From an uncultured Dechloromonas sp. (lineage in GTDB: Bacteria > Pseudomonadota > Gammaproteobacteria > Burkholderiales > Rhodocyclaceae): 5,218 nucleotides of DNA. Below are positions 1 to 5,218 of this stretch, one piece after another. Location: positions 1 to 5,218 of the forward strand of contig CAMKYP010000300.1 of assembly GCA_946477505.1 (NCBI GenBank), given 5' to 3'. Below the pieces are notes generated by a model that had not been told where the DNA came from, searched no databases, and saw only the letters and a list, made by a program, of their open reading frames with translations. How positions within the stretch are numbered: position 1 is the first letter of the stretch; every line of letters begins with the position of its first letter. Both the position numbers and the translations under genes were made by a program.

Positions 1-78
1 GCCGCCAACTCCCCAGCCGAGCGCAATACATAAATGCCAAATTGGTCTACAATTGAGCCATCGTTACTTTTCAGTGCT

Positions 79-411
79 ATGCCAAAAAAACTCTTTAAGT
101 CGGTTGCAGCAGAAGACCGGCGCGATCCACGGTTCTCGATTCGCATGACGCATTTGGAGCGTAGCGAGTTGAATGACCTTGCTCGGATGCACAACGTTCA
201 TCCTGGGGAATTCGCACGCAGGAAGATTTTCGGTCGGCGTCTAGACGCTCGCCTTGAGACGGAAATGATTCTCGAAGTCCGCGAGGTAGTTGCAGAGATC
301 AAAGCACTTCACGCTACCTACAAAGCCAGTGGGAATCCGCCACCGGAAAATCTACTGGCCCCTGTTCTTCAAAATGCGATCCTGGCACTGCAAAGCCTAG
401 GGCGTTATTAA
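79..411 (+). CDS. NikA/MobC-like ribbon-helix-helix relaxosome accessory protein
   Basis: This 110-residue protein is a probable oriT-binding accessory factor that helps a relaxase recognise and nick transfer DNA. Seen: an RHH-like N-terminal half, with a basic strand RFSIRMT at residues 18-24, a first helix rich in E/L/A (25-39), then a helix opening HPGEFARR (41-48) and ending in a basic patch. The C-terminal half is helical, as in NikA/MobC proteins. Its length is close to that of IncI NikA (about 110 residues). The ATG at 79 is preferred because MPKKLFKS leads directly into the basic RHH segment. An upstream in-frame ATG at 34 would add 15 atypical residues, and neither start has a clear Shine-Dalgarno sequence. 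A relaxase of the matching NikB type lies downstream in the window. The family assignment is by recalled motif pattern. It could instead be a generic RHH plasmid repressor. Confidence 0.7.
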   Translation: MPKKLFKSVAAEDRRDPRFSIRMTHLERSELNDLARMHNVHPGEFARRKIFGRRLDARLETEMILEVREVVAEIKALHATYKASGNPPPENLLAPVLQNAILALQSLGRY

Positions 412-433
412 CTCATTTGTATTAGGAGATTCC

Positions 434-574
434 ATGGCGACTGATCTTTCCGTAGCGGAGCGCGAAGGTGCGGATGCTCGCAGAATTGGTGTTCCGGCTG
501 AACACAATCCCTATGAACTGGGAACCAACGAATACGAGGCATGGGAGCGTGGTTGGGAGAACCAAGGCGATTAA
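434..574 (+). CDS. RMF/CrpP-fold small protein
   Basis: This is a 46-residue gene with an AGGAG at 424-428, five bases before its ATG, and it starts 22 bases after the RHH gene stops. The protein carries the spaced signature of ribosome modulation factor and its plasmid relatives: EGADARRIG at residues 11-19, NPY at 25-27, and AWERGW at 36-41. E. coli RMF has the equivalent pattern G..AG..G, CPY and WL.GW. RMF binds the 30S subunit and promotes 100S ribosome dimers in stationary phase. Plasmid CrpP was reported as a ciprofloxacin-modifying enzyme, a claim that has been disputed. Which activity applies here, if either, cannot be told from sequence. The Cys of the RMF CPY motif is Asn here. It ends 72 bases before the methyltransferase start and is probably co-transcribed with the RHH gene. 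Confidence 0.72.
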   Translation: MATDLSVAEREGADARRIGVPAEHNPYELGTNEYEAWERGWENQGD

Positions 575-582
575 CCGGCCTA

Positions 583-632
583 ATGTTAAGCGCCATGTGC
601 GGCGCTCCCTACAATCAACATAATGCAATGTT
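583..632 (+). other. Hairpin-forming leader between the RMF-like and methyltransferase genes
   Basis: A perfect 6-bp stem, AGCGCC (589-594) and GGCGCT (601-606), encloses a 6-base loop. It is flanked by ATGTT (583-587), AACAT (617-621) and ATGTT (628-632), so the middle AACAT can pair with either flanking copy. No U-tract follows, so this does not look like a Rho-independent terminator. It sits just before the chosen methyltransferase start (646) and could affect translation or transcript stability. That role is inference. Confidence 0.35.
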
Positions 633-645
633 ATATGGAAGCGAT

Positions 646-1140
646 ATGGGACTTTCAGGACACCAAAGCGCACGAATGAAAAATGACGAATGGCTTACGC
701 CTCCAGAGGTATTGCGGCCGCTTGGCACTTTCGATCTGGACCCGTGTGCGCCGATAGTACGGCCTTGGGATACCGCAAAACATCACTTCACTGTTAAGGA
801 TGACGGACTTTCCAAGAAGTGGTTTGGGCGTGTTTGGTGCAATCCACCATTTGGCAGAGAGGCCGTTAAATGGCTACGGCGTATGGCAGAGCATGGAAAT
901 GGCGTCGCCCTAATTCCGGCCAGAACCGAAACGGCGATGTTCTACGAGACGGTATGGGGTGCGGCCGCCGGCGTGTTGTTTTTGAAGAGCCGTCCGCATT
1001 TCCATTTTGTTGACGGATCGCGCGCCGCCTTCAATTCAGGCGCTCCCATTTGCTTGGTTGCTTACGGGGCAGACAATTTGAAGATTCTTCAAGAAAGCGG
1101 CTTAGGTGCAGTAGTAACTGAATGCCGCGATGCAGCCTGA
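646..1140 (+). CDS. Phage-type DNA N-6-adenine methyltransferase
   Basis: This 164-residue protein resembles the phage Dam-type adenine methyltransferases (Pfam Dam family), which transfer a methyl group from S-adenosylmethionine to adenine N6. Seen in order: NDEWLTPPEV (residues 13-22), FDLDPC (29-34, probable AdoMet-pocket segment), WCNPPFG (64-70, the NPPF catalytic motif), ALIPARTET (88-96), and a C-terminal FHF...SGAPICLVAYG region. Its length is normal for the family. The ATG at 646 is chosen because a GGAAG lies at 638-642 and homology begins soon after. Upstream in-frame ATGs at 541, 583 and 628 lack Shine-Dalgarno sequences, and the one at 541 would overlap the RMF-like gene. No restriction partner is visible, so it is probably an orphan methyltransferase that shields the element from host restriction. 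Its target sequence cannot be read from the protein. Confidence 0.85.
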   Translation: MGLSGHQSARMKNDEWLTPPEVLRPLGTFDLDPCAPIVRPWDTAKHHFTVKDDGLSKKWFGRVWCNPPFGREAVKWLRRMAEHGNGVALIPARTETAMFYETVWGAAAGVLFLKSRPHFHFVDGSRAAFNSGAPICLVAYGADNLKILQESGLGAVVTECRDAA

Positions 1141-1185
1141 ACATCCGCAAAGCCATTTTTGTCACAAAATTCGCTGGACCTAAAA

Positions 1186-2274
1186 ATGTCGTCCTCTCTT
1201 TCCTTGATCCTGCAAGCTGCTATCAAAATCGAAGCGTCTGATGTTCACTTGTCGACGAACTCCCCTCCCCGCCTTCGCTACCTTGGGGACATTTATCCAT
1301 TGGACAGAGCCCGTGCCCTTGATGCCAGCGAAATTGTGGGCGTCCACGCCGCCCTCCTCCCGCCTGAGCTTCGCAATATCGGATACCCCGTATCGGATAT
1401 CTCCCGGATCAGCACTTTCCCCAAGAACATCCCACCCGATTTCTCATATACAGATCCAGTCACCAGCCGTCGTTTTCGTGTGAATGCCTATACCACGGTG
1501 CGTGGTCCTGCATTGTCGGTTCGGTTGATTCCTAACGTCATCCCGACACTCAACGATATCGACGCTCCGGAAATCATTACGCAGTTCGCACAATTTTCTC
1601 GAGGGTTGGTGCTTGTAACCGGCCCGACCGGATCTGGTAAGAGTGCGACTTTGGCAGCGATGGTTCACCATATCAATGAGACGCGGCGTGGCCACATCCT
1701 GACATTGGAAGATCCCATTGAGCATCTTCACGATGACATCAACTGCTTGGTATCGCAGCGAGAAATTCATACCCATGCCCGTGGCTATGCAGCGGCATTG
1801 AAGGACGCATTGCGCGAAGACCCGGATGTAATTCTTGTTGGCGAAATGCGAGATCCAGAGACCATTCGCCTTGCGCTAACGGCCGCCGAAACAGGCCATT
1901 TGGTTTTGTCGACCTTGCATACGCGCAGCGCGGCCCAGAGCATCGACCGAATCATCGATGTCTTTCCCGCAGGGGAAAACGAAGCCGTCCGAACAATGCT
2001 GGCTGAAAGTCTTCGGGGAGTCATAGCCCAGCAACTCGTGCATCACCGAACTGAAAAACGGCGACTTGCAGTATTCGAAACGTTGGTCAACACACCGGCT
2101 ATTCGTAATTGCATCCGAGAAAAACAAATCGGCCAGGTTGCGGCCATGATGAGCACTGGCCGCGAGGCCGGCATGATCACACTCGACCAAGCGCTAAAGT
2201 CGAAGGTTCAATGCGGCGAAATCGACAGAGAAACTGCTGCTCAGGTTGCTGCTGACCCGAAGCAATTTCATTGA
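1186..2274 (+). CDS. pilT: PilT-family type IV pilus retraction ATPase
   Basis: This 362-residue protein is a cytoplasmic hexameric secretion ATPase of the PilT branch, which powers pilus retraction. Seen: an N-terminal PAS-like region with ASDVHLS (residues 18-24) and RFRVNAY (96-102), Walker A GPTGSGKS (146-153), Asp box TLEDPIEH (173-180), Walker B region DVILVGEMRDPETI (214-227), His box TGHLVLSTLHT (236-246), and the PilT-specific C-terminal AIRNCIRE (305-312) and GMITLDQAL (329-337). All ATPase boxes are intact and the length is close to chromosomal PilT (about 345). The text around Walker B and the His box matches PilT much better than the DotB/TraJ plasmid ATPases. An in-frame TTG at 1159 would add nine residues. 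ATG 1186 is preferred because a weak GGA lies seven bases upstream. No pilin, PilB or PilC gene is in the window, so its partner machine is unknown. Confidence 0.88.
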   Translation: MSSSLSLILQAAIKIEASDVHLSTNSPPRLRYLGDIYPLDRARALDASEIVGVHAALLPPELRNIGYPVSDISRISTFPKNIPPDFSYTDPVTSRRFRVNAYTTVRGPALSVRLIPNVIPTLNDIDAPEIITQFAQFSRGLVLVTGPTGSGKSATLAAMVHHINETRRGHILTLEDPIEHLHDDINCLVSQREIHTHARGYAAALKDALREDPDVILVGEMRDPETIRLALTAAETGHLVLSTLHTRSAAQSIDRIIDVFPAGENEAVRTMLAESLRGVIAQQLVHHRTEKRRLAVFETLVNTPAIRNCIREKQIGQVAAMMSTGREAGMITLDQALKSKVQCGEIDRETAAQVAADPKQFH

Positions 2275-2346
2275 CACACCAGGCCGTTAATCCAGACGCA
2301 TAAGCGGCTTACAGATTGCCTAAATTTCAGTCAAACCGACTCAATT

Positions 2347-2365
2347 CAATGATGATGCCGCATTG
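2347..2365. repeat. Short inverted repeat CAATG/CATTG
   Basis: Five-base arms CAATG (2347-2351) and CATTG (2361-2365) are separated by 9 bases. An extra TT upstream and AA downstream extend the symmetry with one mismatch base. It could be a binding site for the RHH protein or an oriT hairpin. The arms are short enough to arise by chance. Confidence 0.3.
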
Positions 2366-2384
2366 CAAAGAGGAACTGTCGAAG

Positions 2385-2407
2385 TTGTCCACAGATTCTG
2401 TGGATAA
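2385..2407. promoter_or_regulatory. Palindromic pair of DnaA-box-like sequences
   Basis: TTGTCCACA (2385-2393) and TGTGGATAA (2399-2407) face each other across five bases. The second, read on the minus strand, is TTATCCACA, a perfect consensus DnaA box. The first differs from it at one base. The core TCCACAGA-T-TCTGTGGA (2389-2405) is a perfect palindrome with 8-bp arms. This could be a DnaA-binding site at a replication or control locus, or an operator for a plasmid regulator. There is no replication initiator gene in the window. Confidence 0.5.
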
Positions 2408-2413
2408 CTTAAT
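2385..2413 (+). promoter_or_regulatory. Possible sigma-70 promoter for the relaxase operon
   Basis: TTGTCC (2385-2390) and CTTAAT (2408-2413) are separated by exactly 17 bases, each matching four of six consensus bases. Transcription would start near 2420, about 38 bases before the ATG at 2458. The palindrome at 2385-2407 would cover the -35 element and spacer, so a protein bound there would block RNA polymerase. This is a weak match, offered because no better promoter was seen upstream of the operon. Confidence 0.28.
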
Positions 2414-2418
2414 CGCTT

Positions 2419-2436
2419 CTTTTCGCCGCTTTTCGC
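2419..2436 (+). repeat. Direct repeat CTTTTCGC, 10-bp period
   Basis: CTTTTCGC occurs at 2419-2426 and again at 2429-2436, one helical turn apart, so a protein would meet both copies on the same DNA face. It lies between the possible promoter and the ATG at 2458. Function is unknown. Confidence 0.3.
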
Positions 2437-2457
2437 GAATCCGTGTGGAAGCCATCT

Positions 2458-2721
2458 ATGGTTGATCTGAATGAGCTTTCACCAGCCGCTCTCAAGGCTG
2501 CCATGCAAGGCGGCACTGAAGCTTGGGGCCAAGTGGGTTCCGCAACGGATAACGCCCGCTACGCCGAGCCCATCGCACCAAAGTCACGCAAAAAGTGCTG
2601 GTGCGGATGTGAGGGCAAACGAACGCACAGGGGAATGGCTAACGGTGTTTGCCTTACAACGGCATGTCACCTTGGCATCCTCCGTTGGGTAAAGACAGGT
2701 TCTGTGCGCGGTAACAGCTAA
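2458..2721 (+). CDS. Small Cys-rich protein, possible zinc binder, coupled to the relaxase
   Basis: This 87-residue protein has no function I can name. The start is ATG 2458, set by GGAAG at 2447-2451 with six bases of spacing. The upstream in-frame GTG at 2443 has no such site. The N-terminal half begins VDLNELSPAALKAAMQGG and is probably helical. The C-terminal half has a compact cluster, CWCGC at residues 47-51, His57, Cys65, Cys70 and His71, followed by a basic Trp-containing tail. This spacing suggests one structural zinc site. No signal peptide or membrane segment is seen, so it is probably cytoplasmic. Its TAA ends two bases before the relaxase ATG, which itself lacks a good Shine-Dalgarno sequence, so translation of the two is probably coupled. 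A relaxosome accessory or regulatory role is inference from position. Confidence 0.7.
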   Translation: MVDLNELSPAALKAAMQGGTEAWGQVGSATDNARYAEPIAPKSRKKCWCGCEGKRTHRGMANGVCLTTACHLGILRWVKTGSVRGNS

Positions 2722-2723
2722 TT

Positions 2724-5218
2724 ATGATCGTCAAAGTCCCGGAACAGCGCCAATTCCCAAGCGCCAGCAAACAAGACCAAAAGAAATTCGATGATCTGGT
2801 TGATTATCTCCTGGAGAATTTCGAACAAGAGAAAACACAGGATTTCTTGCGGGCGCGCTACGGGCACGAGACAAATCATGAAGTCGTTCAGGCCGGCTTT
2901 GCCGATATCCTGACTTACGCGTCTGCAGACAAATCCCTCATTGGCGGCCACAGCACCGACGGCAACGGCGTCGCTCCCGAACAAACCGATCAAGAAACAG
3001 CGCCCAATCCCTTTGGGGACAAGTGCCTTGCGGTCGAACTCCACGAGGTAGCCCATCTGACAACCGCCATCGGGGAAATGAACGCAGTAGCAGCTCGCAA
3101 CGCACGGGTGAAAGATGCCGCATATCACTTCATCCTTTCGTGGCCAGAACACGAGTCGCCATCTCATGAAGCGATTTTCGATGCCGCACGTCATGCCATC
3201 AAGGCGCTCAATCTGCAAGAGCATCAGTATATGATCGCAATTCACGGGAACACAGACAACATCCATTGTCACGTTGCCGTTAACCGTGTGCATCCTCGCA
3301 CATTCAAGTCGCAGCATCTGGCGTACGCACAGCGAACTCTCCATCGAGCCGCCCGCGAGTCGGAAATTAAGCACGGATGGACTCACGACAACGGCATCTA
3401 CATCGTCGAAATGGGCGAAGACGGTCAAAAACGCATCGTCAAAAATCTCGATATCGACACCCACTCCATCGACGCCTACACCGAAGGCCCACGCTCCAAA
3501 GGCCGATCCACTACCGGCAACTCCCGAGTGGATTCCTCCACCATTGTGTCTCCCTGGACTGATCCCGACTCTTTGCTCAACTGGATGCGCAAGACGATTG
3601 CACCGTCGCTCAAAAAGGCGATGCCCACGTTCTCGCAATGGCAGGATCTTCACCACTTTCTGTCGCACTACGGTGTGACGTTGAACGACACGGGTGGCGG
3701 TGGTTTGCGGTTATCGGCCATCGATGCGCAAACCGGCGAAGTGCTAGACATTGCGGCCAGCAAAGCCCTGCGCCAATTCAAGCGACAAGACCTCGAATCA
3801 CGTTGGGGCGCTTATCAAAAATCGACCCCAGCCAACCAAGCCAAACCACCAAGGAGCGCCAATCATGCCCCAGAAAATCTCACCGACGTTGACCGATTTG
3901 ACCAGTTCGGAGAACACCCACGAACCGCCGCCCGAGGCCAACGCCTGTCGGACATGCGCGGCCTCGATGTGGCAGACGACGGCAACGGAGCTTCGCTGTT
4001 ATTGCCGGGTGATGCACGTCTTCACATGGAGCACAACGAAGCCGACTTCGATACGCGCGTGCGATATGGAAGCGATGGAGGCAGAACCTCAATAAACCGT
4101 TCAGCGGCCACTTCACGGCAGGAGCGCCCTACCCTTTCGACGGCGGCCGACCTCAATGCTTTCGAATATGGTGCCAAGAAACGGAAACGCGATCCGGAGT
4201 TGCGTGAGCAGCGTAAAGCTGAGCGCGCAGCAGAACGAATCGCCTTGCGCCAGCGGTACCAGACATATCGATCCGACCTTCGAGTGATGCACCAGGCGCA
4301 CCAAGCAAAAATGGCGGCGCTGCGCACCGAGCATCAGCAAGTTCGGCAAAAACAAAAAGAATCGTTCTACACCGAGAAACGGGACATTCTTGCCTCTCAA
4401 GCAAACGTTTCATCCGGCGCCGAGCACTTCAAAATCGATGGAACCTTTACCGACACCTCCACAAAACTTACCCTTCTCGCCGCCAACCACACCGTAGCCA
4501 ACCTTCAGCTCACCGCACAGCAGCGCGCTGAGAGAGCTATGCACAACATGACCCGGCCGGCCACATTGTCCTGGCGCGATTGGCTCCTGGAATCCGCGCA
4601 GCAAGGTGATCAGGCGGCATTGGCTGCACTACGTGGCATCGTTTATCAGGCCAAACGAGACGAACGTAACATTGCACGCTCGCAAGAAGTTCATTCCGCT
4701 GGCGCATCCGCTTCGGTGAACAATGTCCTTAACGATGACGAAGCAGACTACATCGCGATTGTCGCCAAGATGCGCAAGGAGGAAATGCAGGAACAGGCAA
4801 TTCGCAGCGCGGACACCAACAGGGTTCGTCCCTACGAGTGTGATCCGTTGTTAGTGATAACGCATAACATGACGTACAGGGTTACCGGCAACGGCAATGT
4901 ACGCTTTTATGATCAGGACCAGCATCTGTTCACTGATCGCGGAAATCGGCTCACCTTTGACCGCGCGAAAGTCACTGACGACGAACTCCGGCTCGCCCTA
5001 CTACATGCCCGTGAGAAATTCGGCAACCGCATTACATTGACCGGGGAGGATGCAATTTTCACTGAGCGCATGGTCAAGATGGCCGATGATATGGGCATCA
5101 GCATTATTAACCCAGAATTGCAGGCTATAGTTCGCGCCCATCGTGCAGCGAAAACCCAGCCGTCGCCAGCTACCCAGACGCCAGCTACCCAGACGCCAGC
5201 TACCCAGACGCCAGCTAC
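2724..5218 (+). CDS. NikB-like MOBP conjugative relaxase with LPD7 domain, 3' end outside window
   Basis: This 831-codon open frame has no stop before the window ends. A relaxase nicks oriT through a tyrosine, stays covalently bound to the 5' end and pilots the strand into the recipient. Seen: KFDDLVDYL (residues 21-29) and ADILTYASAD (60-69), either of which could supply the catalytic tyrosine (Tyr28 or Tyr65); then HFILSWPEHESPS (135-147), close to the same stretch in IncI NikB as I recall it; then the metal-binding motif HGNTDNIHCH (His174, Asp178, His181, His183) followed by VAVNRVHP. A charged, probably coiled-coil stretch spans about 485-555. The segment at about 712-800 resembles LPD7 (VTGNGNVRFYD, FTDRGNRLTF, AREKFGNRITLTG). 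The tail from about 812 is Pro/Thr/Gln repeats. The start follows the Cys-rich gene by two bases. Commonly annotated as TraI/MobA(P) family relaxase. The missing C-terminus could carry further domains. Confidence 0.88.
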   Translation, partial: MIVKVPEQRQFPSASKQDQKKFDDLVDYLLENFEQEKTQDFLRARYGHETNHEVVQAGFADILTYASADKSLIGGHSTDGNGVAPEQTDQETAPNPFGDKCLAVELHEVAHLTTAIGEMNAVAARNARVKDAAYHFILSWPEHESPSHEAIFDAARHAIKALNLQEHQYMIAIHGNTDNIHCHVAVNRVHPRTFKSQHLAYAQRTLHRAARESEIKHGWTHDNGIYIVEMGEDGQKRIVKNLDIDTHSIDAYTEGPRSKGRSTTGNSRVDSSTIVSPWTDPDSLLNWMRKTIAPSLKKAMPTFSQWQDLHHFLSHYGVTLNDTGGGGLRLSAIDAQTGEVLDIAASKALRQFKRQDLESRWGAYQKSTPANQAKPPRSANHAPENLTDVDRFDQFGEHPRTAARGQRLSDMRGLDVADDGNGASLLLPGDARLHMEHNEADFDTRVRYGSDGGRTSINRSAATSRQERPTLSTAADLNAFEYGAKKRKRDPELREQRKAERAAERIALRQRYQTYRSDLRVMHQAHQAKMAALRTEHQQVRQKQKESFYTEKRDILASQANVSSGAEHFKIDGTFTDTSTKLTLLAANHTVANLQLTAQQRAERAMHNMTRPATLSWRDWLLESAQQGDQAALAALRGIVYQAKRDERNIARSQEVHSAGASASVNNVLNDDEADYIAIVAKMRKEEMQEQAIRSADTNRVRPYECDPLLVITHNMTYRVTGNGNVRFYDQDQHLFTDRGNRLTFDRAKVTDDELRLALLHAREKFGNRITLTGEDAIFTERMVKMADDMGISIINPELQAIVRAHRAAKTQPSPATQTPATQTPATQTPA
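5166..5218 (+). repeat. 15-bp tandem minisatellite inside the relaxase gene
   Basis: The unit CCAGCTACCCAGACG occurs three times without mismatch (5166-5180, 5181-5195, 5196-5210), and eight bases of a fourth copy end the window. Being a multiple of three, it adds PATQT units without shifting frame. It encodes a low-complexity linker directly after the LPD7-like domain. Total copy number cannot be known from this window. Confidence 0.95.

Larger units (their letters stand above)
2275..2457. other. Intergenic spacer, candidate oriT and/or operon control region
   Basis: This is the only non-coding gap above 100 bases, lying between the PilT gene and the relaxase operon. It is AT-richer than its flanks and holds an 11-bp palindrome TAAGC-G-GCTTA (2301-2311), an inverted repeat CAATG/CATTG (2347-2351 and 2361-2365, 9-base loop), the DnaA-box-like palindrome at 2385-2407, direct repeats at 2419-2436, and the 8-bp palindrome TTCGCGAA (2432-2439). 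Inverted repeats next to a relaxase gene are typical of oriT, but I found no YATCCTGY-type nic sequence in it on either strand. oriT may instead lie left of the window, upstream of the RHH gene. Confidence 0.4.

Noticed and set aside
1..33. Ten codons followed by TAA at 31-33, a possible C-terminus of an upstream gene
   Set aside because: Too short to separate from chance; no motif can be seen in the tail AANSPAERNT.
585..606. GTTAAGC next to a hairpin, resembling an integron attC recombination site
   Set aside because: The GTTRRRY-like box is on the wrong side of the hairpin and no RYYYAAC partner is present upstream.
1206..1212. ATCCTGC resembling an IncP-type nic sequence; similar ATCCTG matches near 200, 379, 1696 and 2907
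   Set aside because: All lie inside coding sequence without flanking inverted repeats, and such a short motif is expected by chance several times in 5 kb.
2271..2304. TTGACA at the end of the PilT gene as a -35 element
   Set aside because: No acceptable -10 hexamer lies 16-18 bases downstream; the nearest AT-rich hexamer, CATAAG, is 22 bases away.
2718..3668. 316-codon open frame on the minus strand
   Set aside because: It lies antisense to the relaxase over residues with clear MOBP motifs; its Val/Gly/Cys/Phe-rich translation looks like a codon-bias shadow and matches no family I know.
3751..4095. 114-codon + strand open frame overlapping the relaxase in another frame
   Set aside because: The relaxase frame runs through it unbroken, and the translation is low-complexity with no recognisable motif.

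Overview
This window looks like part of the mobilisation (DNA-processing) region of a conjugative plasmid or integrative element from a proteobacterium, most likely beta- or gammaproteobacterial. That placement is an inference. It rests on an IncI/NikB-like MOBP relaxase, a NikA/MobC-like ribbon-helix-helix (RHH) protein, a proteobacterial-type PilT ATPase and an RMF/CrpP-fold small protein. Base composition is moderately GC-rich throughout and every supported gene is on the + strand. No species can be named from the sequence alone.

Layout, left to right. Positions 79-411 encode a probable relaxosome accessory RHH protein. Positions 434-574 hold a 46-residue RMF/CrpP-like gene behind a clean AGGAG. 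Positions 575-645 are a short leader with a strong small hairpin. Positions 646-1140 encode a phage-type DNA N6-adenine methyltransferase. Positions 1186-2274 (or from TTG 1159) encode a full-length PilT-type hexameric ATPase. Positions 2275-2457 are the only real non-coding gap. It carries several inverted repeats, a 23-bp palindromic pair of DnaA-box-like sequences overlapping a possible promoter, and a 10-bp direct repeat. Positions 2458-2721 encode an 87-residue Cys-rich protein. Two bases later, at 2724, a large relaxase begins and stays open to the end of the window (831 codons seen, no stop). Its 3' end runs into a 15-bp minisatellite that encodes PATQT repeats.

How the parts may work together. 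The RHH protein would bind oriT and recruit the relaxase, which nicks one strand and leads it into the recipient. The methyltransferase could protect the element from restriction. The RMF-like protein might act on ribosomes or have another role. The PilT ATPase would power retraction of a type IV pilus or an equivalent transfer machine. The spacer at 2275-2457 is the best place inside the window for oriT and/or the promoter of the relaxase operon, although no canonical nic sequence was recognised there.

The most notable points are the PilT homologue inside a relaxase region, the tiny RMF/CrpP-like gene, the DnaA-box-like palindrome upstream of the relaxase operon, the Cys-rich protein apparently translationally coupled to the relaxase, and the in-frame minisatellite in the relaxase tail. 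Nothing proves a wholly new system.
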